The notes beneath the pieces were generated by a model. It ran no database searches and was not told where the DNA came from. It worked only from the letters and a program-made list of their open reading frames with translations. From Leptasterias polaris (Eukaryota; Echinodermata; Asteroidea; Forcipulatida; Asteriidae), in assembly GCA_037783415.1 (NCBI GenBank), contig JAZGTN010000234.1, forward strand, positions 1-64,000: DNA of 64,000 nucleotides, in the 5' to 3' direction. Positions 12,701-24,965 of the stretch are shown piece after piece; position 1 is the first letter of the stretch, and each line of letters begins with the position of its first letter. Made by a program: the position numbers and the translations under genes.

Positions 12701-14367
12701 AATTTTTTTCGTCTCAGAATACGCTCAGAATGAACCAGTTTGTTCACTACACCCTTGTTTCTTAGTAAAAAATTAATCTCAGCGTGTTTGGAGGGGTTTG
12801 AATTTTTTTTCGTCTCAGAATACGCTCAGAATGAACCAGTTTGTTCACAACACCCTTGTTTCTTAGTAAAAAATTAATCTCAGCGTGTTTGGAGGGGTTT
12901 GAATTTTTTTCGTCTCAGAATACGCTCCGAATGAACCAGTTTGTTCACTACACCCTTGTTTCTTAGTAAAAAATTAATCTCAGCGTGTTTGGAGGGGTTT
13001 GAATTTTTTTCGTCTCAGAATACGCTCAGAATGAACCAGTTTGTTCACAACACCCTTGTTTCTTAGTAAAAAATTAATCTCAGCGTGTTTGGAGGGGTTT
13101 GAATTTTTTTCGTCTCAGAATACGCTCAGAATGAACCAGTTTGTTCACTACACCCTTGTTTCTTAGTAAAAAATTAATCTCAGCGTGTTTGGAGGGGTTT
13201 GAATTGTTTTCGTCTCAGAATACGCTCAGAATGAACCAGTTTGTTCACAACACCCTTGTTTCTTAGTAAAAAATTAATCTCAGCGTGTTTGGAGGGGTTT
13301 GAATTTTTTTCGTCTCAGAATACGCTCAGAATGAACCAGTTTGTTCACAACACCCTTGTTTCTTAGTAAAAAATTAATCTCAGCGTGTTTGGAGGGGTTT
13401 GAATTTTTTTTCGTCTCAGAATACGCTCAGAATGAACCAGTTTGTTCACAACACCCTTGTTTCTTAGTAAAAAATTAATCTGAGCGTGTTTGGAGGGGTT
13501 TGAATTTTTTTCGTCTCAGAATACGCTCAGAATGAACCAGTTTGTTCACTACACCCTTGTTTCTTAGTAAAAAATTAATCTCAGCGTGTTTGGAGGGGTT
13601 TGATTTTTTTTCGTCTCAGAATACGCTCAGAATGAACCAGTTTGTTCACAACACCCTTGTTTCTTAGTAAAAAATTAATCTCAGCGTGTTTGGAGGGGTT
13701 TGAATTTTTTTCGTCTCAGAATACGCTCAGAATGAACCAGTTTGTTCACTACACCCTTGTTTCTTAGTAAAAAATTAATCTCAGCGTGTTTGGAGGGGTT
13801 TGAATTTTTTTCGTCTCAGAATACGCTCAGAATGAACCAGTTTGTTCACTACACCCTTGTTTCTTAGTAAAAAATTAATCTCAGCGTGTTTGGAGGGGTT
13901 TGAATTTTTTTCGTCTCAGAATACGCTCAGAATGAACCAGTTTGTTCACAACACCCTTGTTTCTTAGTAAAAAATTAATCTCAGCGTGTTTGGAGGGGTT
14001 TGAATTTTTTTCGTCTCAGAATACGCTCCGAATGAACCAGTTTGTTCACTACACCCTTGTTTCTTAGTAAAAAATTAATCTCAGCGTGTTTGGAGGGGTT
14101 TGAATTTTTTTCGTCTCAGAATACGCTCAGAATGAACCAGTTTGTTCACAACACCCTTGTTTCTTAGTAAAAAATTAATCTCAGCGTGTTTGGAGGGGTT
14201 TGAATTTTTTTCGTCTCAGAATACGCTCAGAATGAACCAGTTTGTTCACTACACCCTTGTTTCTTAGTAAAAAATTAATCTCAGCGTGTTTGGAGGGGTT
14301 TGAATTTTTTTCGTCTCAGAATACGCTCAGAATGAACCAGTTTGTTCACAACACCCTTGTTTCTTAG
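9766..14367 (+). repeat. Family B higher-order repeat, copy 3 (about 4.6 kb, extended)
   Basis: The ordered marker series runs from about 9770 to CAGCTTG at about 11681. It is followed by a tail absent from copy 2: GAATATGCTC (about 11920), TTAGTGAAAAATT (about 11966), two TTAGTAAGAAATT monomers (about 12067 and 12167), CTGAGCG (about 12379), TTTGATTTT (about 12490) and GCTCCGAATG (about 12926). The last three markers appear again 1101 bp later, so the unit contains its own internal tandem duplication. The next series starts at about 14372. Confidence 0.8.
12379..14030 (+). repeat. Internal 1101-bp (11-monomer) tandem duplication
   Basis: The marker triplet CTGAGCG, TTTGATTTT and GCTCCGAATG occurs at about 12379, 12490 and 12926 and again at about 13480, 13591 and 14027. 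All three offsets equal 1101 bp. This is a local duplication of eleven monomers; the extra base over 1100 matches an added T in a T-tract. Near 13205 one monomer carries GAATTGTTTTCG, a variant seen again near 16804. Confidence 0.8.
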
Positions 14368-17300
14368 TAAAAAATAATCTCAGCGTGTTTGGAGGGGTTT
14401 GAATTTTTTTCGTCTCAGAATACGCTCAGAATGAACCAGTTTGTTCACAACACCCTTGTTTCTTAGTAAAAATTAATCTCAGCGTGTTTGGAGGGGTTTG
14501 AATTTTTTTCGTCTCAGAATACGCTCAGAATGAACCAGTTTGTTCACAACACCCTTGTTTCTTAGTAAAAAATTAATCTCAGCGTGTTTGGAGGGGTTTG
14601 AATTTTTTTCGTCTCAGAATACGCTCAGAATGAACCAGTTTGTTCACAACACCCTTGTTTCTTAGTAAAAATTTAATCTCAGCGTGTTTGGAGGGGTTTG
14701 AATTTTTTTCGTCTCAGAATACGCTCAGAATGAACCAGTTTGTTCACTACACCCTTGTTTCTTAGTAAAAAATTAATCTCAGCTTGTTTGGAGGGGTTTG
14801 AATTTTTTTCGTCTCAGAATACGCTCAGAATGAACCAGTTTGTTCACTACACCCTTGTTTCTTAGTAAAAAATTAATCTCAGCGTGTTTGGAGGGGTTTG
14901 AATTTTTTTCGTCTCAGAATACGCTCAGAATGAACCAGTTTGTTCACTACACCCTTGTTTCTTAGTAAAAAATTAATCTCAGCGTGTTTGGAGGGGTTTG
15001 AATTTTTTTCGTCTCAGAATACGCTCAGAATGAACCAGTTTGTTCACTACACCCTTGTTTCTTAGTAAAAAATTAATCTCAGCGTGTTTGGAGGGGTTTG
15101 AATTTTTTTCGTCTCAGAATACGCTCAGAATGAACCAGTTTGTTCACAACACCCTTGTTTCTTAGTAAAAAATTAATCTCAGCGTGTTTGGAGGGGTTTG
15201 AATTTTTTTCGTCTCAGAATACGCTCAGAATGAACCAGTTTGTTCACAACACCCTTGTTTCTTAGTAAAAAATTAATCTCAGCGTGTTTGGAAGGGTTTG
15301 AATTTTTTTCGTCTCAGAATACGCTCAGAATGAACCAGTTTGTTCACTACACCCTTGTTTCTTAGTAAAAAATTAATCTCAGCGTGTTTGGAGGGGTTTG
15401 ATTTTTTTTCGTCTCAGAATACGCTCAGAATGAACCAGTTTGTTCACTACACCCTTGTTTCTTAGTAAAAAATTAATCTCAGCGTGTTTGGAGGGGCTTG
15501 AATTTTTTTCGTCTCAGAATACGCTCAGAATGAACCAGTTTGTTCACTACACCCTTGTTTCTTAGTAAAAAATTAATCTCAGCGTGTTTGGAGGGGTTTG
15601 AATTTTTTTCGTCTCAGAATACGCTCAGAATGAACCAGTTTGTTCACTACACCCTTGTTTCTTAGTAAAAAATTTATCTCAGCGTGTTTGGAGGGGTTTG
15701 AATTTTTTTCGTCTCAGAATACGCTCAGATCGAACCAGTTTGTTCACAACACCCTTGTTTCTTAGTAAAAAATTAATCTCAGCGTGTTTGGAGGGGTTTG
15801 AATTTTTTTCGTCTCAGAATACGCTCAGAATGAACCAGTTTGTTCACTACACCCTTGTTTCTTAGTAAAAAATTAATCTCAGCGTGTTTGGAGGGGTTTG
15901 AATTTTTTTCGTCTCAGAATACGCTCAGAATGAACCAGTTTGTTCACAACACCCTTGTTTCTTAGTAAAAAATTAATCTCAGCGTGTTTGGAGGGGTTTG
16001 AATTTTTTTCGTCTCAGAATACGCTCAGAATGAACCAGTTTGTTCACTACTTTCTTGTTTCTTAGTAAAAAATTAATCTCAGCGTGTTTGGAGGGGTTTG
16101 AATTTTATTCGTCTCAGAATACGCTCAGAATGAACCAGTTTGTTCACTACACCCTTGTTTCTTAGTAAAAAATTAATCTCAGCTTGTTTGGAGGGGTTTG
16201 AATTTTTTTCGTCTCAGAATACGCTCAGAATGAACCAGTTTGTTCACTACACCCTTGTTTCTTAGTCAAAAATTAATCTCAGCGTGTTTGGAGGGGTTTG
16301 AATTTTTTTCGTCTCAGAATACGCTCAGAATGAACCAGTTTGTTCACTACACCCTTGTTTCTTAGTAAAAAATTAATCTCAGCGTGTTTGGAGGGGTTTG
16401 AATTTTTTTCGTCTCAGAATACGCTCAGAATGAACCAGTTTGTTCACTACACCCTTGTTTCTTAGTAAAAAATTAATCTCAGCGTGTTTGGAGGGGTTTG
16501 AATTTTTTTCGTCTCAGAATACGCTCAGAATGAACCAGTTTGTTCACTACACCCTTGTTTCTTAGTAAAAAATTAATCTCAGCGTGTTTGGAGGGGTTTG
16601 ATTTTTTTTCGTCTCAGAATACGCTCAGAATGAACCAGTTTGTTCACAACACCCTTGTTTCTTAGTAAAAAATTAATCTCAGCGTGTTTGGAGGGGTTTG
16701 AATTTTTTTCGTCTCAGAATACGCTCAGAATGAACCAGTTTGTTCACTACACCCTTGTTTCTTAGTAAAAAATTAATCTCAGCGTGTTTGGAGGGGTTTG
16801 AATTGTTTTCGTCTCAGAATACGCTCAGAATGAACCAGTTTGTTCACTACACCCTTGTTTCTTAGTAAAAAATTAATCTCAGCGTGTTTGGAGGGGTTTG
16901 AATTTTTTTTCGTCTCAGAATACGCTCAGAATGAACCAGTTTGTTCACAACACCCTTGTTTCTTAGTAAAAAATTAATCTCAGCGTGTTTGGAGGGGTTT
17001 GAATTTTTTTCGTCTCAGAATACGCTCCGAATGAACCAGTTTGTTCACTACACCCTTGTTTCTTAGTAAAAAAATAATCTCAGCGTGTTTGGAGGGGTTT
17101 GAATTTTTTTCGTCTCAGAATACGCTCAGAATGAACCAGTTTGTTCACAACACCCTTGTTTCTTAGTAAAAAATTAATCTCAGCGTGTTTGGAGGGGTTT
17201 GAATTTTTTTCGTCTCAGAATACGCTCAGAATGAACCAGTTTGTTCACTACACCCTTGTTTCTTAGTAAAAAATTAATCTCAGCGTGTTTGGAGGGGTTT

Positions 17301-17369
17301 GAATTTTTTTCGTCTCAGAATACGCTCAGAATGAACCAGTTTGTTCACAACACCCTTGTTTCTTAGTAA
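14368..17369 (+). repeat. Family B higher-order repeat, copy 4 (about 3.0 kb)
   Basis: The series starts at about 14372 and runs through AAAAATTTAATC (about 14670), CAGCTTG (about 14782), GGAAGGG (about 15290), GATTTTTTTTCG (about 15390), GGGGCTTG (about 15496), TTTATCTC (about 15672), CAGATCG (15729), CTACTTTC (about 16050), TTTTATTCG (about 16107), CAGCTTG (about 16181), TTAGTCAAAAATT (about 16266), GATTTT (about 16590), GAATTGTTTTCG (about 16804) and GCTCCGAATG (about 17027). Its offsets match copy 1 closely (for example +1358 versus about +1354 to CAGATCG, and 3.0 kb total). Like copy 1 it lacks the GGAGAGGTTTG monomer, so copies 1 and 4 are one HOR subtype and copies 2, 3 and 5 another. 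Confidence 0.8.
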
Positions 17370-20300
17370 AAAATAATCTCAGCGTGTTTGGAGGGGTTTG
17401 AATTTTTTTCGTCTCAGAATACGCTCAGAATGAACCAGTTTGTACACAACACCCTTGTTTCTTAGTAAAAATTAATCTCAGCGTGTTTGGAGGGGTTTGA
17501 ATTTTTTTCGTCTCAGAATACGCTCAGAATGAACCAGTTTGTTCACAACACCCTTGTTTCTTAGTAAAAAATTAATCTCAGCGTGTTTGGAGGGGTTTGA
17601 ATTTTTTTCGTCTCAGAATACGCTCAGAATGAACCAGTTTGTTCACAACACCCTTGTTTCTTAGTAAAAATTTAATCTCAGCGTGTTTGGAGGGGTTTGA
17701 ATTTTTTTCGTCTCAGAATACGCTCAGAATGAACCAGTTTGTTCACTACACCCTTGTTTCTTAGTAAAAAATTAATCTCAGCGTGTTTGGAGAGGTTTGA
17801 ATTTTTTTCGTCTCAGAATACGCTCAGAATGAACCAGTTTGTTCACTACACCCTTGTTTCTTAGTAAAAAATTAATCTCAGCTTGTTTGGAGGGGTTTGA
17901 ATTTTTTTCGTCTCAGAATACGCTCAGAATGAACCAGTTTGTTCACTACACCCTTGTTTCTTAGTAAAAAATTAATCTCAGCGTGTTTGGAGGGGTTTGA
18001 ATTTTTTTCGTCTCAGAATACGCTCAGAATGAACCAGTTTGTTCACTACACCCTTGTTTCTTAGTAAAAAATTAATCTCAGCGTGTTTGGAGGGGTTTGA
18101 ATTTTTTTCGTCTCAGAATACGCTCAGAATGAACCAGTTTGTTCACTACACCCTTGTTTCTTAGTAAAAAATTAATCTCAGCGTGTTTGGAGGGGTTTGA
18201 ATTTTTTTCGTCTCAGAATACGCTCAGAATGAACCAGTTTGTTCACAACACCCTTGTTTCTTAGTAAAAAATTAATCTCAGCGTGTTTGGAGGGGTTTGA
18301 ATTTTTTTCGTCTCAGAATACGCTCAGAATGAACCAGTTTGTTCACAACACCCTTGTTTCTTAGTAAAAAATTAATCTCAGCGTGTTTGGAAGGGTTTGA
18401 ATTTTTTTCGTCTCAGAATACGCTCAGAATGAACCAGTTTGTTCACTACACCCTTGTTTCTTAGTAAAAAATTAATCTCAGCGTGTTTGGAGGGGTTTGA
18501 TTTTTTTTCGTCTCAGAATACGCTCAGAATGAACCAGTTTGTTCACTACACCCTTGTTTCTTAGTAAAAAATTAATCTCAGCGTGTTTGGAGGGGCTTGA
18601 ATTTTTTTCGTCTCAGAATACGCTCAGAATGAACCAGTTTGTTCACTACACCCTTGTTTCTTAGTAAAAAATTAATCTCAGCGTGTTTGGAGGGGTTTGA
18701 ATTTTTTTCGTCTCAGAATACGCTCAGAATGAACCAGTTTGTTCACTACACCCTTGTTTCTTAGTAAAAAATTTATCTCAGCGTGTTTGGAGGGGTTTGA
18801 ATTTTTTTCGTCTCAGAATACGCTCAGATCGAACCAGTTTGTTCACAACACCCTTGTTTCTTAGTAAAAAATTAATCTCAGCGTGTTTGGAGGTGTTTGA
18901 ATTTTTTTCGTCTCAGAATACGCTCAGAATGAACCAGTTTGTTCACTACACCCTTGTTTCTTAGTAAAAAATTAATCTCAGCGTGTTTGGAGGGGTTTGA
19001 ATTTTTTTCGTCTCAGAATACGCTCAGAATGAACCAGTTTGTTCACAACACCCTTGTTTCTTAGTAAAAAATTAATCTCAGCGTGTTTGGAGGGGTTTGA
19101 ATTTTTTTCGTCTCAGAATACGCTCAGAATGAACCAGTTTGTTCACTACTTTCTTGTTTCTTAGTAAAAAATTAATCTCAGCGTGTTTGGAGGGGTTTGA
19201 ATTTTATTCGTCTCAGAATACGCTCAGAATGAACCAGTTTGTTCACTACACCCTTGTTTCTTAGTAAAAAATTAATCTCAGCTTGTTTGGAGGGGTTTGA
19301 ATTTTTTTCGTCTCAGAATACGCTCAGAATGAACCAGTTTGTTCACTACACCCTTGTTTCTTAGTAAAAAATTAATCTCAGCGTGTTTGGAGGGGTTTGA
19401 ATTTTTTTCGTCTCAGAATACGCTCAGAATGAACCAGTTTGTTCACAACACCCTTGTTTCTTAGTAAAAAATTAATCTCAGCGTGTTTGGAGGGGTTTGA
19501 ATTTTTTTCGTCTCAGAATATGCTCAGAATGAACCAGTTTGTTCACTACACCCTTGTTTCTTAGTGAAAAATTAATCTCAGCGTGTTTGGAGGGGTTTGA
19601 ATTTTTTTCGTCTCAGAATACGCTCAGAATGAACCAGTTTGTTCACTACACCCTTGTTTCTTAGTAAAAAATTTATCTCAGCGTGTTTGGAGGGGTTTGA
19701 ATTTTTTTCGTCTCAGAATACGCTCAGATCGAACCAGTTTGTTCACAACACCCTTGTTTCTTAGTAAAAAATTAATCTCAGCGTGTTTGGAGGGGTTTGA
19801 ATTTTTTTCGTCTCAGAATACGCTCAGAATGAACCAGTTTGTTCACTACACCCTTGTTTCTTAGTAAAAAATTAATCTCAGCGTGTTTGGAGGGGTTTGA
19901 ATTTTTTTCGTCTCAGAATACGCTCAGAATGAACCAGTTTGTTCACAACACCCTTGTTTCTTAGTAAAAAATTAATCTCAGCGTGTTTGGAGGGGTTTGA
20001 ATTTTTTTCGTCTCAGAATACGCTCAGAATGAACCAGTTTGTTCACTACTTTCTTGTTTCTTAGTAAAAAATTAATCTCAGCGTGTTTGGAGGGGTTTGA
20101 ATTTTATTCGTCTCAGAATACGCTCAGAATGAACCAGTTTGTTCACTACACCCTTGTTTCTTAGTAAAAAATTAATCTCAGCTTGTTTGGAGGGGTTTGA
20201 ATTTTTTTCGTCTCAGAATACGCTCAGAATGAACCAGTTTGTTCACTACACCCTTGTTTCTTAGTAAAAAATTAATCTCAGCGTGTTTGGAGGGGTTTGA

Positions 20301-20571
20301 ATTTTTTTCGTCTCAGAATACGCTCAGAATGAACCAGTTTGTTCACAACACCCTTGTTTCTTAGTAAAAAATTAATCTCAGCGTGTTTGGAGGGGTTTGA
20401 ATTTTTTTCGTCTCAGAATATGCTCAGAATGAACCAGTTTGTTCACTACACCCTTGTTTCTTAGTGAAAAATTAATCTCAGCGTGTTTGGAGGGGTTTGA
20501 ATTTTTTTCGTCTCAGAATACGCTCAGAATGAACCAGTTTGTTCACAACACCCTTGTTTCTTAGTAAGAAA
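17370..20571 (+). repeat. Family B higher-order repeat, copy 5, with a 900-bp internal duplication
   Basis: The series starts at about 17372 and includes GGAGAGGTTTG (about 17792), as in copies 2 and 3. A private substitution gives TTTGTACACAAC near 17443. After GAATATGCTC (19521) and TTAGTGAAAAATT (about 19566) the array jumps back to AATTTATCTC (about 19672) and repeats the same run: CAGATCG at 18828 and 19728, CTACTTTC at about 19149 and 20049, and GAATATGCTC at 19521 and 20421. Each pair is 900 bp apart, so nine monomers were duplicated in tandem. Confidence 0.8.
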
Positions 20572-22200
20572 TTAATCTCAGCGTGTTTGGAGGGGTTTGA
20601 ATTTTTTTCGTCTCAGAATACGCTCAGAATGAACCAGTTTGTTCACAACACCCTTGTTTCTTAGTAAGAAATTAATCTCAGCGTGTTTGGAGGGGTTTGA
20701 ATTTTTTTCGTCTCAGAATACGCTCAGAATGAACCAGTTTGTTCACTACACCCTTGTTTCTTAGTAAAAAATTAATCTCAGCGTGTTTGGAGGGGTTTGA
20801 ATTTTTTTCGTCTCAGAATACGCTCAGAATGAACCAGTTTGTTCACTACACCCTTGTTTCTTAGTAAAAAATTTATCTCAGCGTGTTTGGAGGGGTTTGA
20901 ATTTTTTTCGTCTCAGAATACGCTCAGATCGAACCAGTTTGTTCACAACACCCTTGTTTCTTAGTAAAAATTAATCTCAGCGTGTTTGGAGGGGTTTGAA
21001 TTTTTTTCGTCTCAGAATACGCTCAGAATGAACCAGTTTGTTCACTACACCCTTGTTTCTTAGTAAAAAATTAATCTCAGCGTGTTTGGAGGGGTTTGAA
21101 TTTTTTTCGTCTCAGAATACGCTCAGAATGAACCAGTTTGTTCACAACACCCTTGTTTCTTAGTAAAAAATTAATCTCAGCGTGTTTGGAGGGGTTTGAA
21201 TTTTTTTCGTCTCAGAATACGCTCAGAATGAACCAGTTTGTTCACTACACCCTTGTTTCTTAGTAAAAAATTAATCTCAGCGTGTTTGGAGGGGTTTGAA
21301 TTTTTTTCGTCTCAGAATACGCTCAGAATGAACCAGTTTGTTCACTACACCCTTGTTTCTTAGTAAAAAATTAATCTCAGCTTGTTTGGAGGGGTTTGAA
21401 TTTTTTTCGTCTCAGAATACGCTCAGAATGAACCAGTTTGTTCACTACACCCTTGTTTCTTAGTAAAAAATTAATCTCAGCGTGTTTGGAGGGGTTTGAA
21501 TTTTTTTCGTCTCAGAATACGCTCAGAATGAACCAGTTTGTTCACTACACCCTTGTTTCTTAGTAAAAAATTAATCTCAGCGTGTTTGGAGGGGTTTGAA
21601 TTTTTTTCGTCTCAGAATACGCTCAGAATGAACCAGTTTGTTCACTACACCCTTGTTTCTTAGTAAAAAATTAATCTCAGCGTGTTTGGAGGGGTTTGAA
21701 TTTTTTTCGTCTCAGAATACGCTCAGAATGAACCAGTTTGTTCACTACACCCTTGTTTCTTAGTAAAAAATTAATCTCAGCGTGTTTGGAGGGGTTTGAA
21801 TTTTTTTCGTCTCAGAATACGCTCAGAATGAACCAGTTTGTTCACAAACACCCTTGTTTCTTAGTAAAAAATTAATCTCAGCGTGTTTGGAGGGGTTTGA
21901 ATTTTTTTCGTCTCAGAATATGCTCAGAATGAACCAGTTTGTTCACTACACCCTTGTTTCTTAGTGAAAAATTAATCTCAGCGTGTTTGGAGGGGTTTGA
22001 ATTTTTTTCGTCTCAGAATACGCTCAGAATGAACCAGTTTGTTCACAACACCCTTGTTTCTTAGTAAAAAATTAATCTCAGCGTGTTTGGAGGGGTTTGA
22101 ATTTTTTTCGTCTCAGAATACGCTCAGAATGAACCAGTTTGTTCACAACACCCTTGTTTCTTAGTAAAAAATTAATCTCAGCGTGTTTGGAGGGGTTTGA
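20572..22200 (+). repeat. Family B segment with a distant 8.3-kb-offset relative
   Basis: The segment carries AATTTATCTC (20872), CAGATCG (20928), CAGCTTG (about 21380), GAATATGCTC (21921) and TTAGTGAAAAATT (about 21966), but lacks the CTACTTTC and TTTTATTCG monomers present in the full series. The same shortened order, with the same spacing of 1049 bp from AATTTATCTC to GAATATGCTC, recurs at 29175-30224. One-base length changes occur: one A fewer near 20965 and one A more near 21847 (CACAAACACCC). Confidence 0.75.
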
Positions 22201-24965
22201 ATTTTTTCGTCTCAGAATACGCTCAGAATGAACCAGTTTGTTCACAACACCCTTGTTTCTTAGTAAAAAATTAATCTCAGCGTGTTTGGAGGGGTTTGAA
22301 TTTTTTTCGTCTCAGAAAACGCTCAGAATGAACCAGTTTGTTCACTACACCCTTGTTTCTTAGTAAAAAATTAATCTCAGCGTGTTTGGAGGGGTTTGAA
22401 TTTTTTTCGTCTCAGAATACGCTCAGAATGAACCAGTTTGTTCACAACACCCTTGTTTCTTAGTAAAAAATTAATCTCAGCGTGTTTGGAGGGGTTTGAA
22501 TTTTTTTCGTCTCAGAATACGCTCAGAATGAACCAGTTTGTTCACTACACCCTTGTTTCTTAGTAAAAAATTAATCTCAGCGTGTTTGGAGGGGTTTGAA
22601 TTTTTTTCGTCTCAGAATACGCTCAGAATGAACCAGTTTGTTCACTACACCCTTGTTTCTTAGTAAAAAATTAATCTCAGCGTGTTTGGAGGGGTTTGAA
22701 TTTTTTTCGTCTCAGAATACGCTCAGAATGAACCAGTTTGTTCACTACACCCTTGTTTCTTAGTAAAAAATTAATCTCAGCGTGTTTGGAGGGGTTTGAA
22801 TTTTTTTCGTCTCAGAATACGCTCAGAATGAACCAGTTTGTTCACAACACCCTTGTTTCTTAGTAAAAAATTAATCTCAGCGTGTTTGGAGGGGTTTGAA
22901 TTTTTTTCGTCTCAGAATATGCTCAGAATGAACCAGTTTGTTCACTACACCCTTGTTTCTTAGTGAAAAATTAATCTCAGCGTGTTTGGAGGGGTTTGAA
23001 TTTTTTTCGTCTCAGAATACGCTCAGAATGAACCAGTTTGTTCACAACACCCTTGTTTCTTAGTAAGAAATTAATCTCAGCGTGTTTGGAGGGGTTTGAA
23101 TTTTTTTCGTCTCAGAATACGCTCAGAATGAACCAGTTTGTTCACAACACCCTTGTTTCTTAGTAAGAAATTAATCTCAGCGTGTTTGGAGGGGTTTGAA
23201 TTTGTTTCGTCTCAGAATACGCTCAGAATGAACCAGTTTGTTCACAACACCCTTGTTTCTTAGTAAAAAATTAATCTCAGCGTGTTTGGAGGGGTTTGAA
23301 TTTTTTTCGTCTCAGAATACGCTCAGAATGAACCAGTTTGTTCACAACACCCTTGTTTCTTAGTAAAAAATTAATCTCAGCGTGTTTGGAGGGGTTTGAA
23401 TTTTTTTCGTCTCAGAATACGCTCAGAATGAACCAGTTTGTTCACAACACCCTTGTTTCTTAGTAAAAAATTAATCTCAGCGTGTTTGGAGGGGTTTGAA
23501 TTTTTTTCGTCTCAGAATACGCTCAGAATGAACCAGTTTGTTCACAACACCCTTGTTTCTTAGTAAAAAATTAATCTCAGCGTGTTTGGAGGGGTTTGAA
23601 TTTTTTTCGTCTCAGAATACGCTCAGAATGAACCAGTTTGTTCACAACACCCTTGTTTCTTAGTAAAAAATTAATCTCAGCGTGTTTGGAGGGGTTTGAA
23701 TTTTTTTCGTCTCAGAATACGCTCAGAATGAACCAGTTTGTTCACAACACCCTTGTTTCTTAGTAAAAAATAATCTCAGCGTGTTTGGAGGGGTTTGAAT
23801 TTTTTTCGTCTCAGAATACGCTCAGAATGAACCAGTTTGTTCACAACACCCTTGTTTCTTAGTAAAAAATTAATCTCAGCGTGTTTGGAGGGGTTTGAAT
23901 TTTTTTCGTCTCAGAATACGCTCAGAATGAACCAGTTTGTTCACAACACCCTTGTTTCTTAGTAAAAAATTAATCTCAGCGTGTTTGGAGGGGTTTGAAT
24001 TTTTTTCGTCTCAGAATACGCTCAGAATGAACCAGTTTGTTCCCTACACCCTTGTTTCTTAGTAAAAAATTAATCTCAGCGTGTTTGGAGGGGTTTGAAT
24101 TTTTTTCGTCTCAGAATACGCTCAGAATGAACCAGTTTGTTCACTACACCCTTGTTTCTTAGTAAAAAATTAATCTCAGCGTGTTTGGAGGGGTTTGAAT
24201 TTTTTTCGTCTCAGAATACGCTCAGAATGAACCAGTTTGTTCACAACACCCTTGTTTCTTAGTAAAGAATTAATCTCAGCGTGTTTGGAGGGGTTTGAAT
24301 TTTTTTCGTCTCAGATCACGCTCAGAATGAACCAGTTTGTTCACAACACCCTTGTTTCTTAGTAAAAAATTAATCTCAGCGTGTTTGGAGGGGTTTGAAT
24401 TTTTTTCGTCTCAGAATACGCTCAGAATGAACCAGTTTGTTCACAACACCCTTGTTTCTTAGTAAAAAAGTTAATCTCAGCGTGTTTGGAGGGGTTTGAA
24501 TTTTTTTCGTCTCAGAATACGCTCAGAATGAACCAGTTTGTTCACAACACCCTTGTTTCTTAGTAAAAAAGTTAATCTCAGCGTGTTTGGAGGGGTTTGA
24601 ATTTTTTTCGTCTCAGAATACGCTCAGAATGAACCAGTTTGTTCACTACACCCTTGTTTCTTACTAAAAAATTAATCTCAGCGTGTTTGGAGGGGTTTGA
24701 ATTTTTTTCGTCTCAGAATACGCTCAGAATGAACCAGTTTGTTCACTACGCCCTTGTTTCTTAGTAAAAAATTTAATCTCAGCGTGTTTGGAGGGGTTTG
24801 AATTTTTTTCGTCTCAGAATACGCTCAGAATGAACCAGTTTGTTCACTACACCCTTGTTTCTTAGTAAAAAATTTATCTCAGCGTGTTTGGAGGGGTTTG
24901 AATTTTTTTCGTCTCAGAATACGCTCAGATCGAACCAGTTTGTTCACAACACCCTTGTTTCTTAG
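22201..24965 (+). repeat. Family B long HOR, copy 1 (markers CCCTACACCC, AAAGTTAATC, ACTACGCCC)
   Basis: Markers in order: a 6-T tract (about 22201), CTCAGAAAACGC (22320), GAATATGC (about 22920), TTAGTGAAAA (about 22966), two TAAGAAATT monomers (about 23067 and 23167), a run of six near-identical CACAAC monomers, AAAATAATC (about 23770), TTCCCTACACCC (24041), TTAGTAAAGAATT (about 24264), CAGATCACGC (about 24314), two AAAAAAGTTAATC monomers (24470 and about 24569), TTACTAAAAAATT (about 24662), CACTACGCCC (about 24749), AATTTATC (about 24871) and CAGATCG (24929). From about 22420 onward the order and spacing recur 4302 bp downstream. Confidence 0.8.
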
